From Diphasiastrum complanatum (Eukaryota; Streptophyta; Lycopodiopsida; Lycopodiales; Lycopodiaceae): a stretch of DNA of 64,000 nucleotides. The first letter of the stretch is position 1. Every line of letters starts with the position of its first letter. The notes beneath the pieces were generated by a model. It had not been told where the DNA came from and searched no databases. It was given only the letters and a program-made list of their open reading frames with translations. The stretch covers positions 12,213,955-12,277,954 of the forward strand of contig CM055108.1 in the NCBI GenBank assembly GCA_029204225.1, given 5' to 3'. Shown here piece after piece: positions 1 to 11,053 of the stretch. Position numbers and translations under genes: made by a program.

Positions 1-672
1 CCTGAGTTAAAATTTGACCTGGATTGCATGTTGCTCTTTCTGCCTGAATAATCAAATTTTGTGGATTTCTTTGACTTGAACTTAGAGCCTGAGGATCCGA
101 TCCTGAGCTTGAGGATGATGCATTTCTTCTGATCTCCTCTTGTAATAACATTGAAATCAGTCGTGAGAGAATAAGTTGTTGCTGGGTTGAAATAGCCATG
201 GCCCATGTTTCATAGACATCAGGGAGACTCGATAAAAGAGTCATCACTGCATCAAAATCTTCTATGACTGAGTCGGTTGTAGTCATTTGCTCCATGAGAT
301 TTTTAAATGTATTGAGATGGCTGGAAATAGTGTCTGCATCAAACATCCTCAAGGTGAAAAATTTCTTCCTCAGATGAAGTTTGAATGTGACATCTCTGAT
401 GTCATAGAGTGTAGCTAGGATGTCCCAAGCATCCTTAGTTGTCTGAGCAGATCGAATATGACTGATCTAGGAGTCTTTGATATTCAGTGTGATTAAGACA
501 AATGCCTTGCCATCTCATTGCCTCCATTCTGCATTAGTCTCTAGCTTGATTTTAGTGCCATCAACTAAGTCCCACAATTCCTTGGCTAATAGAATGACCT
601 TCATCTTGAACTTCCAAATATAGTAGTTCTCTCCATTGAGTCAATCAGAAAAGAACTAGAAGTAGAATCCAT
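1..672 (-). pseudogene. Ty1/copia gag (UBN2-type) remnant
   Basis: Reading the minus strand from the ATG at 672, the translation starts MDSTSSS. After a frame break it gives the copia Gag signature NYYIWKFKMK, then DAWDILATLYD, LHLRKKFFTLRMFD, LMEQMTT and LLSSLP, ending in a Ser-rich stretch at the window edge. Gag of this family packages element RNA in cytoplasmic particles. The frame is interrupted by stops (for example near 620 and 490) and at least one frameshift, so it is not functional. The primer site and LTR follow at 804-1248, which gives the correct order for a minus-strand element whose pol lies off the window. A close relative sits on the plus strand at 38220-39300. Confidence 0.85.
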
Positions 673-803
673 TATGGTATAGTATCGATATTGTTGGTAG
701 AAACAACAATAGCGGAATATTGTTGGTTGTGCACTTGTTGAGATGAAGTCTTGGTAGAAACAACAGTGAATCTGCAATGAAAATGTAGATTACTAAGCCA
801 CCC

Positions 804-815
804 GCTCTGATACCA
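804..815 (-). other. Primer-binding site (initiator-Met tRNA) of the copia element
   Basis: The minus strand reads TGGTATCAGAGC, complementary to the 3' end of plant initiator-Met tRNA. It lies between the gag start (672) and the LTR end (about 830), where reverse transcription would be primed. Confidence 0.85.
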
Positions 816-829
816 ATTCGGAAATCAGT

Positions 830-1248
830 GAAAACATGGTGTGCAACGAAAGTGGAGCAGGTGGTTTATGGATCAGAAGTGTAACAGTTACCAGCAATGC
901 ATTCAAGATGAAATTGAAAATTACAAATGCGCAATAGAACAACAACGTAGACAAAAACTACACTTTGATAATTATCAAAATATGAGTACAATGCTTGAAG
1001 CTGGGCACAAATCAGTGAACGCAATCAGTATTCAGTTGAGTTTGTTGATAGCTAACTAATAAAATGACAACTATTTAGGCCCTACGACATTAAAAGTCCC
1101 GCAAAAAGGCCTATAGTCCTTTTATTGACTTTTAACTAATCAAATCTATATGTGATCATCGGGTTGGACTTACACGCGTAGGGTGCCAAATCCCTCTCAC
1201 TTATCAATTAGGGTTAGGATTGCCTTGGGATCCACAAACCCTCCAACA
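830..1248 (-). mobile_element. Copia 5' LTR (approximate bounds)
   Basis: On the minus strand the LTR would start TGTTGGAGGG at 1248 and end at a CA near 830, about 13 bases before the primer site. It contains no convincing gene; the short plus-strand frames at 841 and 1183 are noise. It interrupts the decayed coding region at 1464-2214, so the copia element probably inserted into that region. The inner boundary is uncertain by 10-15 bases, and the partner LTR is outside the window. Confidence 0.6.
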
Positions 1249-1463
1249 GTATCCCCCACCAAAACTGGTGGTGGTCCCATGACACCTGCGAGATGCAGTT
1301 ATTGGGAACTTTTATTGGCTTTGCGACGAATCTTTATTAAATGGTATTGCACCTTCTCCATAAACTCGAGACGAACAGTATTAAAATCCAAATTATGGGG
1401 CAAAAAACAATGATGGGCTCCTACAATCTACTTTGAGATTGTCCATGACATGAAGCAAGATTC

Positions 1464-2214
1464 CTAGGAGCCTCCCATCATTGCGACACGAAAATATAAA
1501 TGAGCAACCGACAACTGATCTTTGATATTCTCTAAGGCCATCGGCTTATTTGGATCGAATGCCAGAGGAGGGAGGCAATCGTCCCATTTGGTTGCCACTA
1601 ATGCCAACAGAGTTAGATCTTTTGCAAACAGTGCCGATTGTCGCACTGTCGGATCTAGAGAGTGGACATACTCTCGCTGGTACGCTTGTAAAGTCCAGTG
1701 GAAATCCACTGATATTGTCCAACTGTAGGACTGATGGATGATTGGCCAATTGGGCGTATGGATTGTGATCTTGTCCATAGCCAATCCCAAATCTTTTCAT
1801 TTATTCCTTCTCGGCATTGGCACATAATAGGGATCTACCCGCAATTGGTGAGGGCTGGCCACATAACTCCTGATTGATTTCAGAGTTTTCTCAAAAACGG
1901 TAATTCTCCATGTCGGCTGCTCTCCCAATGCAGGTATTTTGTCCACTTCTTTGTCGGCCTCTATCTGAGAGGTCTTGAAATTAAGGATCCATCCACCACA
2001 GGAGGACTCATGCGGATGTTGCTTTAAGAAATTCTGGATCAAGTCCTCGACGCTGATGGGCCTTAGGAATAACTGTGTGGTCCTTAATGAGGATGGAACC
2101 GTTGGCACTGCCTGTACAACTAGCAGTTGTTCTGGTATTTCTGGAGCTCCCCCCTGGTCCATGCCCAAATCCAACCCTCCAACCTCCCAATATGTACGTT
2201 TAGTTTCATCTTGA
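1464..2214 (-). pseudogene. Unrecognised decayed reading frame, probably gypsy gag
   Basis: Two overlapping minus-strand frames, 2174-1797 and 1800-1464, read as one broken protein of roughly 240 residues. It has a Pro-rich start, a stretch ending PYYVPMPRRNK and a segment with TKWDDCLPPLAFD. I see no zinc knuckle, protease or polymerase motif. Its place downstream of a gypsy-type leader and a tRNA-Asp primer site (3646-3663) suggests the 5' part of a gypsy gag polyprotein. That is an inference from position, not from family resemblance. Confidence 0.4.
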
Positions 2215-2219
2215 TTATA

Positions 2220-3645
2220 GTACTAGTCGTGTGATGCGTCTGTTAAGGCCATAGCCTAACAACTTAATTTTATCTTGAGCAAAAATTTTGTCATAGACTT
2301 CACAGGATTCAGCATAGATATGAAGAAATCTAACTGAATTTGTTAATACATTATATCTGGGTAGATCCAAACGGGGTGCTCTTCTAACAATAATAAGAAT
2401 GACTTCCTGAGAAGCACCTTCAGGCAGCTCCAGGGGCAGCCATCTTTACAAATTCAAATCAAGCAGACAATGAGATTGGATCTAGATTTTTCAACCAGAA
2501 CTATCTTAGATCAAATCTGCTAGATTTATTCCACTTTTCAAGAATCTGATTTCTATATCGTGAAAAAGATTTTGAAATTCAATCAATCGATACTTCTCAA
2601 AAATGAAAAATCTCTCAGAATTCAAATCGGATTGTATCATATTTGATCCAAATTTTGATAAAGACTTGATCTGGAAAATCAAAATCTAAAAATAGTACTA
2701 GCAAAGGTTGGCTCGACGAAGGTTAAACAATGCTATTTTGGAAAAAAAAAAAACTCTGATCATCTTTTCTTGATAATTTTTTGGGTAATTATCTTCGCTG
2801 AACTCTCAGATGCAAGATCTGACACAGATAAAACAAGGGTAAACCCGGCGAAGGTTTATGACACAAGAAAATACAGTTTCTATAGTTTGGCGAGGGTAAA
2901 AATCAAGATTTTTTATGATCTAGATATGAAGAATCTTCGACGAACTCAAAAAAAAATATTTTACTATAAATAGAATATTTTGAAAACTCGACAAAGGTTT
3001 TGGCGAAGGATCAAGAGTAATACTGGTATTTTTGCAAAATAGTGACTTTTTTGACAAAAATATGGCAATATGACAACTGATCTTTTGAAAACCCTTCTAT
3101 TTTTGGTATCATTCTTTGTCGACCTGGCAGTAAATAGATCTAAATCACACCTATGCACAATGAATCAGGAGAAGGTTCTTTTTTTGTATTTTTAAGGTTT
3201 TCGTGATTTTTTGGTATTTTTTGATGGTTTTTCTGATGTTTCTGGAAATCTGCTGGAAAGGATTGTTCGCCCATCAAACTGAAGGTTTTGTGATGAAAAC
3301 CAAAGGTGTCTGCAACTCGGCGAAGGTTTAGTGAAAGAGGGCAAAAAGCTATCAGCTCTGATGACGATTTTTGTCTCCTTTTGACCAAAATTTGACAAAT
3401 TTCACCAATTTTTGTTGTTTTTTCTGATATTTCAGATCCAAATGGATCTCAAGATTGGTGATCTGAATAGCTTTCTCTATTCTACAATCAAATTAGATTT
3501 CAAACAAGCAAATCCACTCAAATCAAGCAAAATCACTCCCAAACTAACCCTAAATACAAATCTAACACTATTCATGCAACGACAAGATGCCTAATGCAAG
3601 CTAACCATCCAACAAACATTCTGCAAACTGAAAAATTGGCATAGC
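2220..3645 (-). other. Probable untranslated leader of a gypsy element; no gene seen
   Basis: AT-rich sequence with repeated 'gcgaaggtt' and 'gacgaagg' phrases (for example 2714, 2848, 3322) and long T runs. The minus-strand frames at 3140-3398 are low-complexity and show no domain. Its position between a primer site and a gag-like frame fits a retrotransposon leader. Confidence 0.4.
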
Positions 3646-3663
3646 TCCCCGGCAACGGCACCA
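3646..3663 (-). other. Primer-binding site matching tRNA-Asp (gypsy)
   Basis: The plus strand reads TCCCCGGCAACGGCACCA, the 3' end of plant tRNA-Asp with one mismatch (GGCGCCA expected). On the minus strand this is the classic primer site of Tat/Athila-type gypsy elements. The neighbouring bases at 3664-3851 would be the end of the 5' LTR. Confidence 0.8.
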
Positions 3664-3665
3664 AA

Positions 3666-3851
3666 ATTTTAGTGGGTTTTTTTCCTTGCCTATCCCCAAA
3701 CCAAGATCTAGTCAATCTAGCATCAAAGAGATGAAGTTAGTTGTCACGCGTAGGTTCGTTCCCATGAGAGTGATAGTATAGTTCAGATTTCAACATGAAT
3801 GGAGAATTCACATCTAACTCTAGCATCCATTAACCCTAAACATTAACACTA
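3666..3851 (-). mobile_element. Short LTR-like segment next to the tRNA-Asp primer site
   Basis: Upstream of the primer site on the minus strand, a candidate LTR start TGTTAATG lies at about 3851. Sequence beyond it belongs to a gypsy integrase frame. An LTR of only 186 bp is short for gypsy, so this may be a truncated LTR. Confidence 0.3.
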
Positions 3852-3854
3852 CAA

Positions 3855-4281
3855 GAACAAATTCAGTAGACGGTATGGCTTCCTATCCATACACCATTTG
3901 AAATAGAGTTTGTCTAGTGCTCACCTTGAAGGTGGTCCTAAATGCCCATAAAGCTACATGAAGTTTGTGTTCCCAAAACGAGCATGACGATTCTACCATC
4001 TTCGTGATAATACCACAGAGAAGCTTGTTCGATGATTTCGCCTGTTTGTTGTAACGTGAGTAATAGGGTGTGCTCTTCCTATGGACAACTAGATACAAGG
4101 GCAATAGGTGAGTGATAGTTGTGAAAGATTTCAGATCCACAAAATGATTTTGGGTTAGAAAAACACATATCACCAATCTTGCCAATGTAGAAAAATCAGC
4201 ATCTACACTAAGAATAGGATGAAAACTCAAATAGATCTTGATCGAACATGAATCAAAACATAAATAGAAACTACTATCCAT
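3855..4281 (-). pseudogene. Gypsy integrase fragment
   Basis: The end of the frame reads ALWAFRTTFKVSTRQTLFQMVYG. This matches the conserved stretch of plant gypsy integrase cores that follows the catalytic glutamate (family pattern ALWAYRT...TPFxLVYG). A stop follows at once, and the preceding 90 residues are not recognisable, so only the last part of the core survives. It may belong to the same old minus-strand element as the protease at 5814-6607, with the copia remnant 4290-5764 inserted between. Confidence 0.75.
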
Positions 4282-4289
4282 ATAGAAAC

Positions 4290-4745
4290 AATATCCTATT
4301 GTATTTCACATGTGTGAACTTGAAAATAGCAAATATTGATCATTTTACACATTAAATTGCAAGATATCACAAGTATATTGCACCAATGGATAGAAAAACC
4401 CAAGAGAAACATGTATAAGTATGAATGAGACAAGAGAGAGACAGAGAGTATCCTCTCTATCCATGAGTTACGTTGTTTTATAGCAGGTCCAAAACCTAAA
4501 TTGCCACTTGGTTTTCCTCTAATATGAAAAACCTACTATTTGTAGGACTAGATTCAATGTACCCAGCATTCAAATTTGAATCTACTCAAACTCGACTTCT
4601 AATCTTTGCCACACTTTCCAAAAGTATTTATTCAAATACATTTAGACTAATATAACTTTGAAAAGTCAAACTCTAAGTCTAATATGAAAATTAGTCTCAA
4701 TTTCCAAATATAAAAATGTAACAAATATGATTAAACTAGTTGAAT
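4290..4745 (-). mobile_element. Probable 3' LTR/UTR of a copia element; no gene
   Basis: AT-rich stretch directly downstream of the copia RNase H end on the minus strand. It contains a short GA-rich tract near 4430-4450. The exact LTR ends could not be fixed. Confidence 0.35.
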
Positions 4746-4748
4746 TTC

Positions 4749-5764
4749 TCAATCTTCAACTAGTTTTAGCGTAGACTTTGATAACACTCCAAGTGAAGTC
4801 CTATGCTTCATGAACAAGTCCTTTCCCAATGCTTTGGTGAAGATATTAGCTACACATTCCCTTGAGGACACATGTTGAAGTTCCACCTCCTTTGCAATGA
4901 CTTGCTCCCTCACAAAATGATATGCCACCTCAATATGCTTGCTCCTAGCATGAAAGATAGGATTGGTTGCCAACCTTTGGCCTGACAGATTGTCACAAAA
5001 GATGATTGGGCTCTCTGAAAAATCCAACAAGTGAAGATCCTTGATCATCCTCTTGATCATCTTCCTTTGAGATGTAGCTCTCGGGTTTTTCCATGTACAC
5101 TTCCTCCTCAAGATCACCATTCAAAAAAGCATTTGTAATATCCAACTGCCATAGATCTCATCCATGAAGAGTAGCAAGAGAGATGATGACCCGAATGCTT
5201 ACCATCTTTGCCATGAGCGCAAAGATTTCATCATAGTCAATACCATGTTCTTGAGCATATCCTTTTTCCACCAACCTTGCCTTGTACTTGTTGATAGATC
5301 CATCTTGGTTTGTCTTCATCTTGAAGATCCATTTGCATCCAATAGCTTTCTTGTCCTTAGGTAACTCCACCAATCTCCATGTTCCATTCTTCATAAGAGA
5401 TAGACCCATTGCTTGGATTTACTCCTCTTCTTTCCTTGCTTGATCTACACTTGTAGGTTCATCAAAAGGTTAGGAAAGCAACATAATTTCCAGAAACTAC
5501 TTGCTTACCCTTTTCATCATATGTGAGCCTTGAAGGCATTTGTCTTTCTCTTGATGTTCTCCTTGGCTTTTGACTTGATGAAGGTCCATCATCATCACCA
5601 TCTAAAGTAGGATCCTTTGCATCAACATCAAGAATGTTAGATCCACCCACATCATCAATAGTACTTGGAGACACTTTTGGAACGTTCCCCTCATCAAAAA
5701 TGACATCTCTACCAACAATCACTTTGTTAGTAGAAGGAATGTAAACCGTATAGGCTTTACTCAC
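4749..5764 (-). pseudogene. Ty1/copia pol remnant (linker, RT start, RNase H end)
   Basis: Three pieces lie in order on the minus strand. 5764-5462 holds the linker after integrase (KAYTVYIPSTNKVIVGRDVIFDE). 5409-5158 holds the reverse transcriptase start (NGTWRLVELPKDKKAIGCKWIFK, then KARLVEKGYAQEHGIDYDE). 5120-4749 holds the RNase H end (FHARSKHIEVAYHFVRE, then a family-typical terminal HRTSLGVL). The central polymerase with the YVDD box and the RNase H start are missing: sequence jumps from LDITNAFLNGDLEEEV almost straight to the end of RNase H. It is an internally deleted, dead copy. The same family is at 23485-24515. Confidence 0.9.
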
Positions 5765-5813
5765 CTCACTATAAGTACATTTCCTTGAAGATGGATCCTC
5801 CTTGATCCTATTA

Positions 5814-6607
5814 TCAAGAGTAATTTAGCCAAGGTCTTCCCAATAGGACACTATAGAATTGGAAGAATTCGGACAAGTCCAAGACTACAAAATCTAGCAC
5901 AAATTGAATTTTTGCTACTTTAGTTTGCACTTCCTTGGCTATACCTAATGGTTTCACACTTGACTGATCAGCTAGTCGGATCATGAAAGGGGCTCTCATC
6001 ATATGAGTAAGTCCCCATGCGTAGTATATTCTGGAGGATATGATGTTCACTCTTGAGCATCCATCGATTATTGTTGACTCTCGTGGAAACCCCCGATGTG
6101 TGATTGGGATCGTTACATGTTTTGCATCTTTTTCCCATCCTACTCCTACTTGGTGGACAGATTGTGATCCTTCAACTGCTTCATCTGTTGACACTAGGCT
6201 GGTGGGGTGCCATCTACGTATGCTTTCAGTCCTTCCAAGAGGTTCGGATGCATTTTGAGCAAGGTGCCCAATGGTAATCGGACATCCCTTCTCAATAGAT
6301 CGATCAAGAAAAATGTATGGTCCTTTTCCATCTCCTTGATCTAGAAAGGGATCTCCATACCAAAATGCTCATGTGTATTCTGTCTAGTCTCACAGATGAG
6401 CTGCAATAACTTTGGATTCACCAGGGAATGGAGGGATGCTTTCAATCGTCGATCATTTTCACCCTCGAACTGACCCTTGTCTTGCTTTCGGGCTACCTCT
6501 CTAGCTTGATCTAGGGCTTGGGATTCTCTTACCCACTCCTTCATGCATCTAAAGTTTCCTTGCTGGGTATTCTCCAACATATAAAAAATCCAATGAGCCA
6601 CTAACAA
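5814..6607 (-). pseudogene. Gypsy gag-protease remnant
   Basis: The frame at 6194-5814 carries a retropepsin-like domain: ITHRGFPRESTIIDGCSRVNII with the active-site Asp in IIDGCS (usually IDSGSS), then QFVLDFVVLD and LLGRPWLN. Upstream, 6607-6341 shows an Arg/Lys/Glu-rich segment ending in EIPF typical of gypsy gag-pro linkers. Stops and a frameshift separate the two. The altered DGC active site would not be catalytic. Confidence 0.7.
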
Positions 6608-6609
6608 GT

Positions 6610-7185
6610 CCTATAGTAGCGTAGCTGGCCTTACGTTACCATAGTTGATTGTCATATCATTAGAGTTGGCTAAGTATATTTATAAGTAGGTGTTAGGGCA
6701 ATTCCGTGCCATGCTAATCCTTTACAACTACTAGTACTCTTTTGCATATCCATGCGATTAAAGAGTATTCAAGCCAAAACTACTAATGAGAAAACCAAAT
6801 AACTTATTATGTATTATGTAATCTGTTACTCGACAGTATTTGACCAATTTGTGTTAGGTTAAATAACTGAATTGCCACCAATTTGAAAAACACTTTTTTG
6901 GATCACAAATTGAGTAGAGATCCACTGATGGTTGCAATCCAAATGAATAGCTAAAATATTAAATCAAATAGAATTGAAATTAATAGCCAATGAATATATC
7001 TACAAAAATGATTTGCATCAGTATTTGATTGAAGTGAATAATATAGATTGGAGGTTAACCATATGAAACCAAGCAACATAAGTGCTCTTTTGAAAATACT
7101 TTCATGATACCCATATTGGTAGCTTTTGAAAAAAAAACATTGCAATCCGAAAAAAATTTGCATATTGGTCCGATCATCACTCTCT
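6610..7185. other. No gene seen
   Basis: AT-rich sequence with short meaningless frames on both strands. It separates the gypsy remnant from the copia element that follows. Confidence 0.5.
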
Positions 7186-7891
7186 CAAGCATTCTACATA
7201 AATGAACCAATTTTTGCCACAGTCTGCAGAAATACACACAAAGTTCCAACAAGCAGACAACCGTAACCGCACCACCAAGGCACCACCTAAGGCACTACAA
7301 GTTACCACCAAGGCACCGCCTAACTCACCACAAGACACCGCAAGGGTCTTGTCTTCGGTCTATATGCGGTCCAAGATACCACCGAGACACCGCTGAGGCA
7401 CTGTCCAAGCTCCACAAGAGACTTGCATGTCTCTACAATGCGATGTGGTCCGATTGAAATAACATCGCAAGTCAACCTATGCGGTCAACATGCGGAGGGA
7501 AACGAATGCCGCCCAGGCACCGCGCAAGTCCCACCAACATTCACATGCAAAGGAGACTTCACGCTCCCACAATTGTGGCTTACAATGTGGAAGGACCACA
7601 AAGGCACTGCACGAACGTAGCCTATGGTCAACATGCGGCTACATTTTCACGCTCCTACGGTCACTTGTGAAGGAGACCCTGTCAGTCCTTGCTTACATCT
7701 TCATGCTCCGCCAATAACTGATCTACGGATCTACTCTTAGAGCTGTTAATGATCTTTTGAACAGTAAAATAGAATAATATAGGATCATTTGACAACTATA
7801 TAAGCAACTGAGCGATTAGAAGATACGCATCAGAATACGATCATTTATGATATAGAGAGAGATCAAATGACCAAAAACTGGTTCCATAGTA
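7185..7891 (+). mobile_element. 5' LTR (5'-truncated) of a copia element with CACCGC-rich repeats
   Basis: The segment from 'gaaccaatttttgccacagt' (7203) is repeated at 9093, about 500 bases long with scattered differences. Within it, short degenerate units of the type 'accaaggcaccgcc' are repeated many times. The first ~110 bases present in the 3' copy (from TGTTGGAG at 9013) are missing here. A primer-site-like TAGTATCTGACTCC follows at 7892. An inverted relative of its 3' part lies at 10315-10833. Confidence 0.6.
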
Positions 7892-7929
7892 TCTGACTCC
7901 TTAGAGTTAGAGATTATCTAAGTTTAAGC

Positions 7930-8958
7930 CAGATGGAAAACTCGATTGGTGGTTAAGGGATATGAGCAAGTTTACAGAATAGATTACACTAACACTTTCA
8001 GTCCAATGGTAAAGCATCAATGTATCCAAACCTTGCTGGCTATAGCTAATGTAGAGGATCTGGACAATCATAAGATGGACATCCAGACAGCATTCCTGAT
8101 GGATATATACAAGAACATATTTTCATTTATCAACCAGAAGGTTACATCTTCAAGGCCAAGAGCATTTGGTATGTAGATTGTAGAAGGCACTTTATGGCCT
8201 CAAGCAAGCTCCTAGGGCTGTAAACCGATACACACACCCATAGATCCACGATTCAAACTATCAAAGACATATGCTTTAGGACTGAAGCAGAACAGAAAGA
8301 AATGTGCATACACCCTTATCAATCGATAATCGGGTCTATAATGTATTCTATATATGCACATGACCTGATCATCTGCGGTGAGCACACTGTCGCAATACAT
8401 GTTCAATCTAGGCTTACAACACTGGAAGGCTCTACAATGATTAATGAGGTACATCCAAGCGATGAAACACTATGCTTTGCACTATAATGGTAATACAGAA
8501 GTTGCACTTACACTAGTCACCTATTCCGATTCAGATTGGGCAAGAGACGTTAATACCAAAAAGTCCATGTATGGTTATATTTGTTTTATTTTAGGAGGAC
8601 CCATTTCATGGAACAACAAAAAGCAAAAATGCATTTTGTTGTCATCTACAGAATCCGAATATGTTGTAGCTACATTAATAGTGAAGGAGATTATTTGGCC
8701 TCAAAGGTTGCTACAAAATCTACAATTTTTCTACAAATCGGTCCAACTATACTCCAATGTGACAATCAGAGCTGCATAGCTCTATCTCTGAATCCACGAA
8801 CTCATTCAAGAACTAAACACATAGAAGTTCAGTTTCATTTTCTTAGAGAAAAGGTTCATAACAAGGATGTTGTACTAAGTTACTATCACACAGACAATAT
8901 GTTGGCTGATAATATTCTGACAAAACCATTGTCAAGGGAAAACATTTTACTTTGGTAG
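7930..8958 (+). pseudogene. Ty1/copia RT and RNase H remnant
   Basis: RT begins VVKGYEQVYRIDYTNTFSPM and continues to KMDIQTAFL, with the first catalytic Asp of RT. The YVDD region is lost. RNase H is nearly complete but split by a frameshift near 8770: YSDSDWA (Asp), STESEY (Glu) and CDNQS (Asp) are visible, then RTKHIEVQFHFLRE and a C-terminal TKPLSRE. A polypurine tract (aagggagag, 9004-9012) and the 3' LTR start follow, so strand and order are secure. The element lacks gag, protease and integrase, so it is a deletion derivative. Confidence 0.9.
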
Positions 8959-9003
8959 GTTTGTTAAGTCTCAATTTAAATTCAAATTCATAGCAGTAAG
9001 CTT

Positions 9004-9012
9004 AAGGGAGAG
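9004..9012 (+). other. Polypurine tract
   Basis: AAGGGAGAG immediately before the LTR start TGTTGGAG, the plus-strand priming site of the copia element at 7185-9567. Confidence 0.8.
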
Positions 9013-9567
9013 TGTTGGAGTTAATTTTACTTCTACTCATCCTAACCGCCCTCCTCATTACTTAAGAAAATCACTCTCTCAAGTAGATATGAACCAATTT
9101 TTGCCACAGTCTGTAGAAATACATGCAAAGTTCCAACAGGTAGATACCCGCAACTGCACTACCTAAGACACCGCAACCTTTACCGCCAAGGCACCACCTA
9201 AGGCACCGCAAGTTACCACCAAGGCGCCACCTAACTCACCGTAAGACACTGCCAAGGCACCACAAGGGTCTTGTCTTCGGTCTATATGCAGTCAAGGATA
9301 CTGCCGAGGCACTGCTGAGGCACCGCCCAGGCTCCGCAAGAGATTTGCATGTGGCTACAATGCGATGTGGTCTGACCGAAGGAACACCGCAAGTCAATCT
9401 ATGTGGTCAACATGCGGAAGAAAACAAACCGCCCAGGCACCCCACCCAGGCACCGATCAAATCCCGCCAACATTCACATGCGAAGGAGACTTCACACTCC
9501 TGCAGCTGCAGCTAATGACGTGGAAGGACCGCAAAGGCACCGCACGAATGTAGCCTACGGTCAACAT
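9013..9567 (+). mobile_element. 3' LTR of the copia element, truncated by another element
   Basis: Starts TGTTGGAGTT after the polypurine tract and repeats the 7185-7640 sequence. The match stops at 'cggtcaaca' (9567), where a different copia LTR/primer segment begins. The TGTTGGAG start and the CTACTCATCCTAACCGCCCTCC stretch also occur in reverse at 10750-10833. Confidence 0.7.
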
Positions 9568-9795
9568 TGTTAGTGAGATGTGGATGTATGCCTATCAACT
9601 CTGATACCAATATGATGGGAGAATAGAATAGACTAGGTCTAGGCCACAGCGGAAATGAAGGCCTCATCCCACCAAATGAAAACAATGAACATTGATAACT
9701 GTGATAAGGATTTGGATTACTTAGAAAGCGAAGTGATAGAACAGTTCCGTTTGTGTTGATTATGAATATCAGTGTGGGTGTCGTACACAACCATA
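9568..9795 (-). mobile_element. Copia primer site and LTR end, copy 1 of a window-internal repeat
   Basis: The minus strand has the primer site TGGTATCAGAGTT at 9597-9609, adjoining LTR sequence at 9610 upward. About 220 bases here match 17369-17590 at roughly 85-90% by eye. No gag follows on the minus side, so this copy is an LTR fragment. Confidence 0.65.
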
Positions 9796-10096
9796 GAGAG
9801 AGATTGCAGAAAGGATTAGGCTCCTAAGATAGCCATGCAATTCTCTGATATTGATATTTTGATATAAGAAAATGCGAAACAATTAGGTGCCAAGGACAAC
9901 CATACATTTATTTTTTTATGATATATGTGGAAGAAAAGTGAGAGTTAATAAACACTCAACAAGACTGCAATGAGATAGAACAATAGTGAATTTGTATATT
10001 CAATGTTGTAATAACTACTATCAAATCACAAAACAATTGCCCTGATAAGCGCATGATTCTACTCATAAAAACAAATCAATTGTTATAGTTCTGAAT
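9796..10096. other. No gene seen
   Basis: AT-rich continuation of the LTR/leader sequence before the (CT)n tract. No reading frame with recognisable content. Confidence 0.45.
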
Positions 10097-10097
10097 A

Positions 10098-10287
<190 letters not shown>

Positions 10288-10300
10288 TTTCTAACTTTGA

Positions 10301-10833
10301 GGAGTCAGATACTGTGAAGGCCTGTTTTGGTCGTTTGATCTCTGTCGTGTAGACTTATTGTAAATCTCAAGTATCAACAACTCCAATCGCTCATTTACAT
10401 ATATATAGCTGCTGGATGATCTTGTGCTATTCTAACTTTACAATTACAAGATCGTTAACAGCTATATAATTGATTAATTAGGTCAGTTATTATTGGAGCG
10501 TGAAGGCATAGACAGTCTGTACATGAAATCATGTGTCAATCTACAAAGTGTCATATTTTTCGGAAAAAAATGTCGCATTTTTTTAAGTGCAAAAAATTTC
10601 TCGAAATCCTGAGTAAACACTTTGTCGCATTTTTCACAAAATTCTATTGTACTCAGAATGGCTTGAAAGTGAGTACAAGACTTTGTGGGATTTTTTGCCT
10701 GTTGAAGTTTGCAAGTAAAAATGCAAACTGTTGCGACAAATAGTTCAAAAGTGGAGACTTCTTTGAGAGAGTGATTTATGTAGAAGAGAAGGAGGGCGGT
10801 TAGGATGAGTAGGGGTAAGATTAAACTCCAACA
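10301..10833 (-). mobile_element. Copia LTR flanked by both a polypurine tract and a primer site
   Basis: On the minus strand the LTR starts TGTTGGAG at 10833, directly after a purine tract (cttaaggggaaa, 10834-10845). It runs to about 10315 and is followed by CAGTATCTGACTCC (primer-site-like). Both ends resemble the plus-strand element at 7185-9567, in inverted orientation. Having polypurine tract, LTR and primer site in a row is expected of the middle LTR of a tandem element. Confidence 0.55.
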
Positions 10834-10845
10834 TTTCCCCTTAAG

Positions 10846-11053
10846 CTATCAATCTCATTAGCAAAATGATGATCCTTTTATGGATCAAGTACATCCACGA
10901 GTCTGGTATAGTCTAGCAGGTCTTCACACGTGTGAAGAGTGCCACATCACTCAGATCTATCCATTTGATCCATCCTTGATCCTTATCCAAAGTTGACCTT
11001 CTAGAATATGGCTAAAATCCAAAGAGCTACTATCCTAGAATATAGGAATACTT
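10846..11053. other. No gene seen; flank between a copia LTR and a gypsy LTR
   Basis: About 200 bases with no recognisable coding content. It contains a short direct repeat of 'ctagaatat' near 11003 and 11034. Confidence 0.4.

Noticed and set aside
1183-1413. 76-codon plus-strand frame
   Set aside because: It overlaps a copia LTR boundary, has no domain, and composition is as expected by chance.
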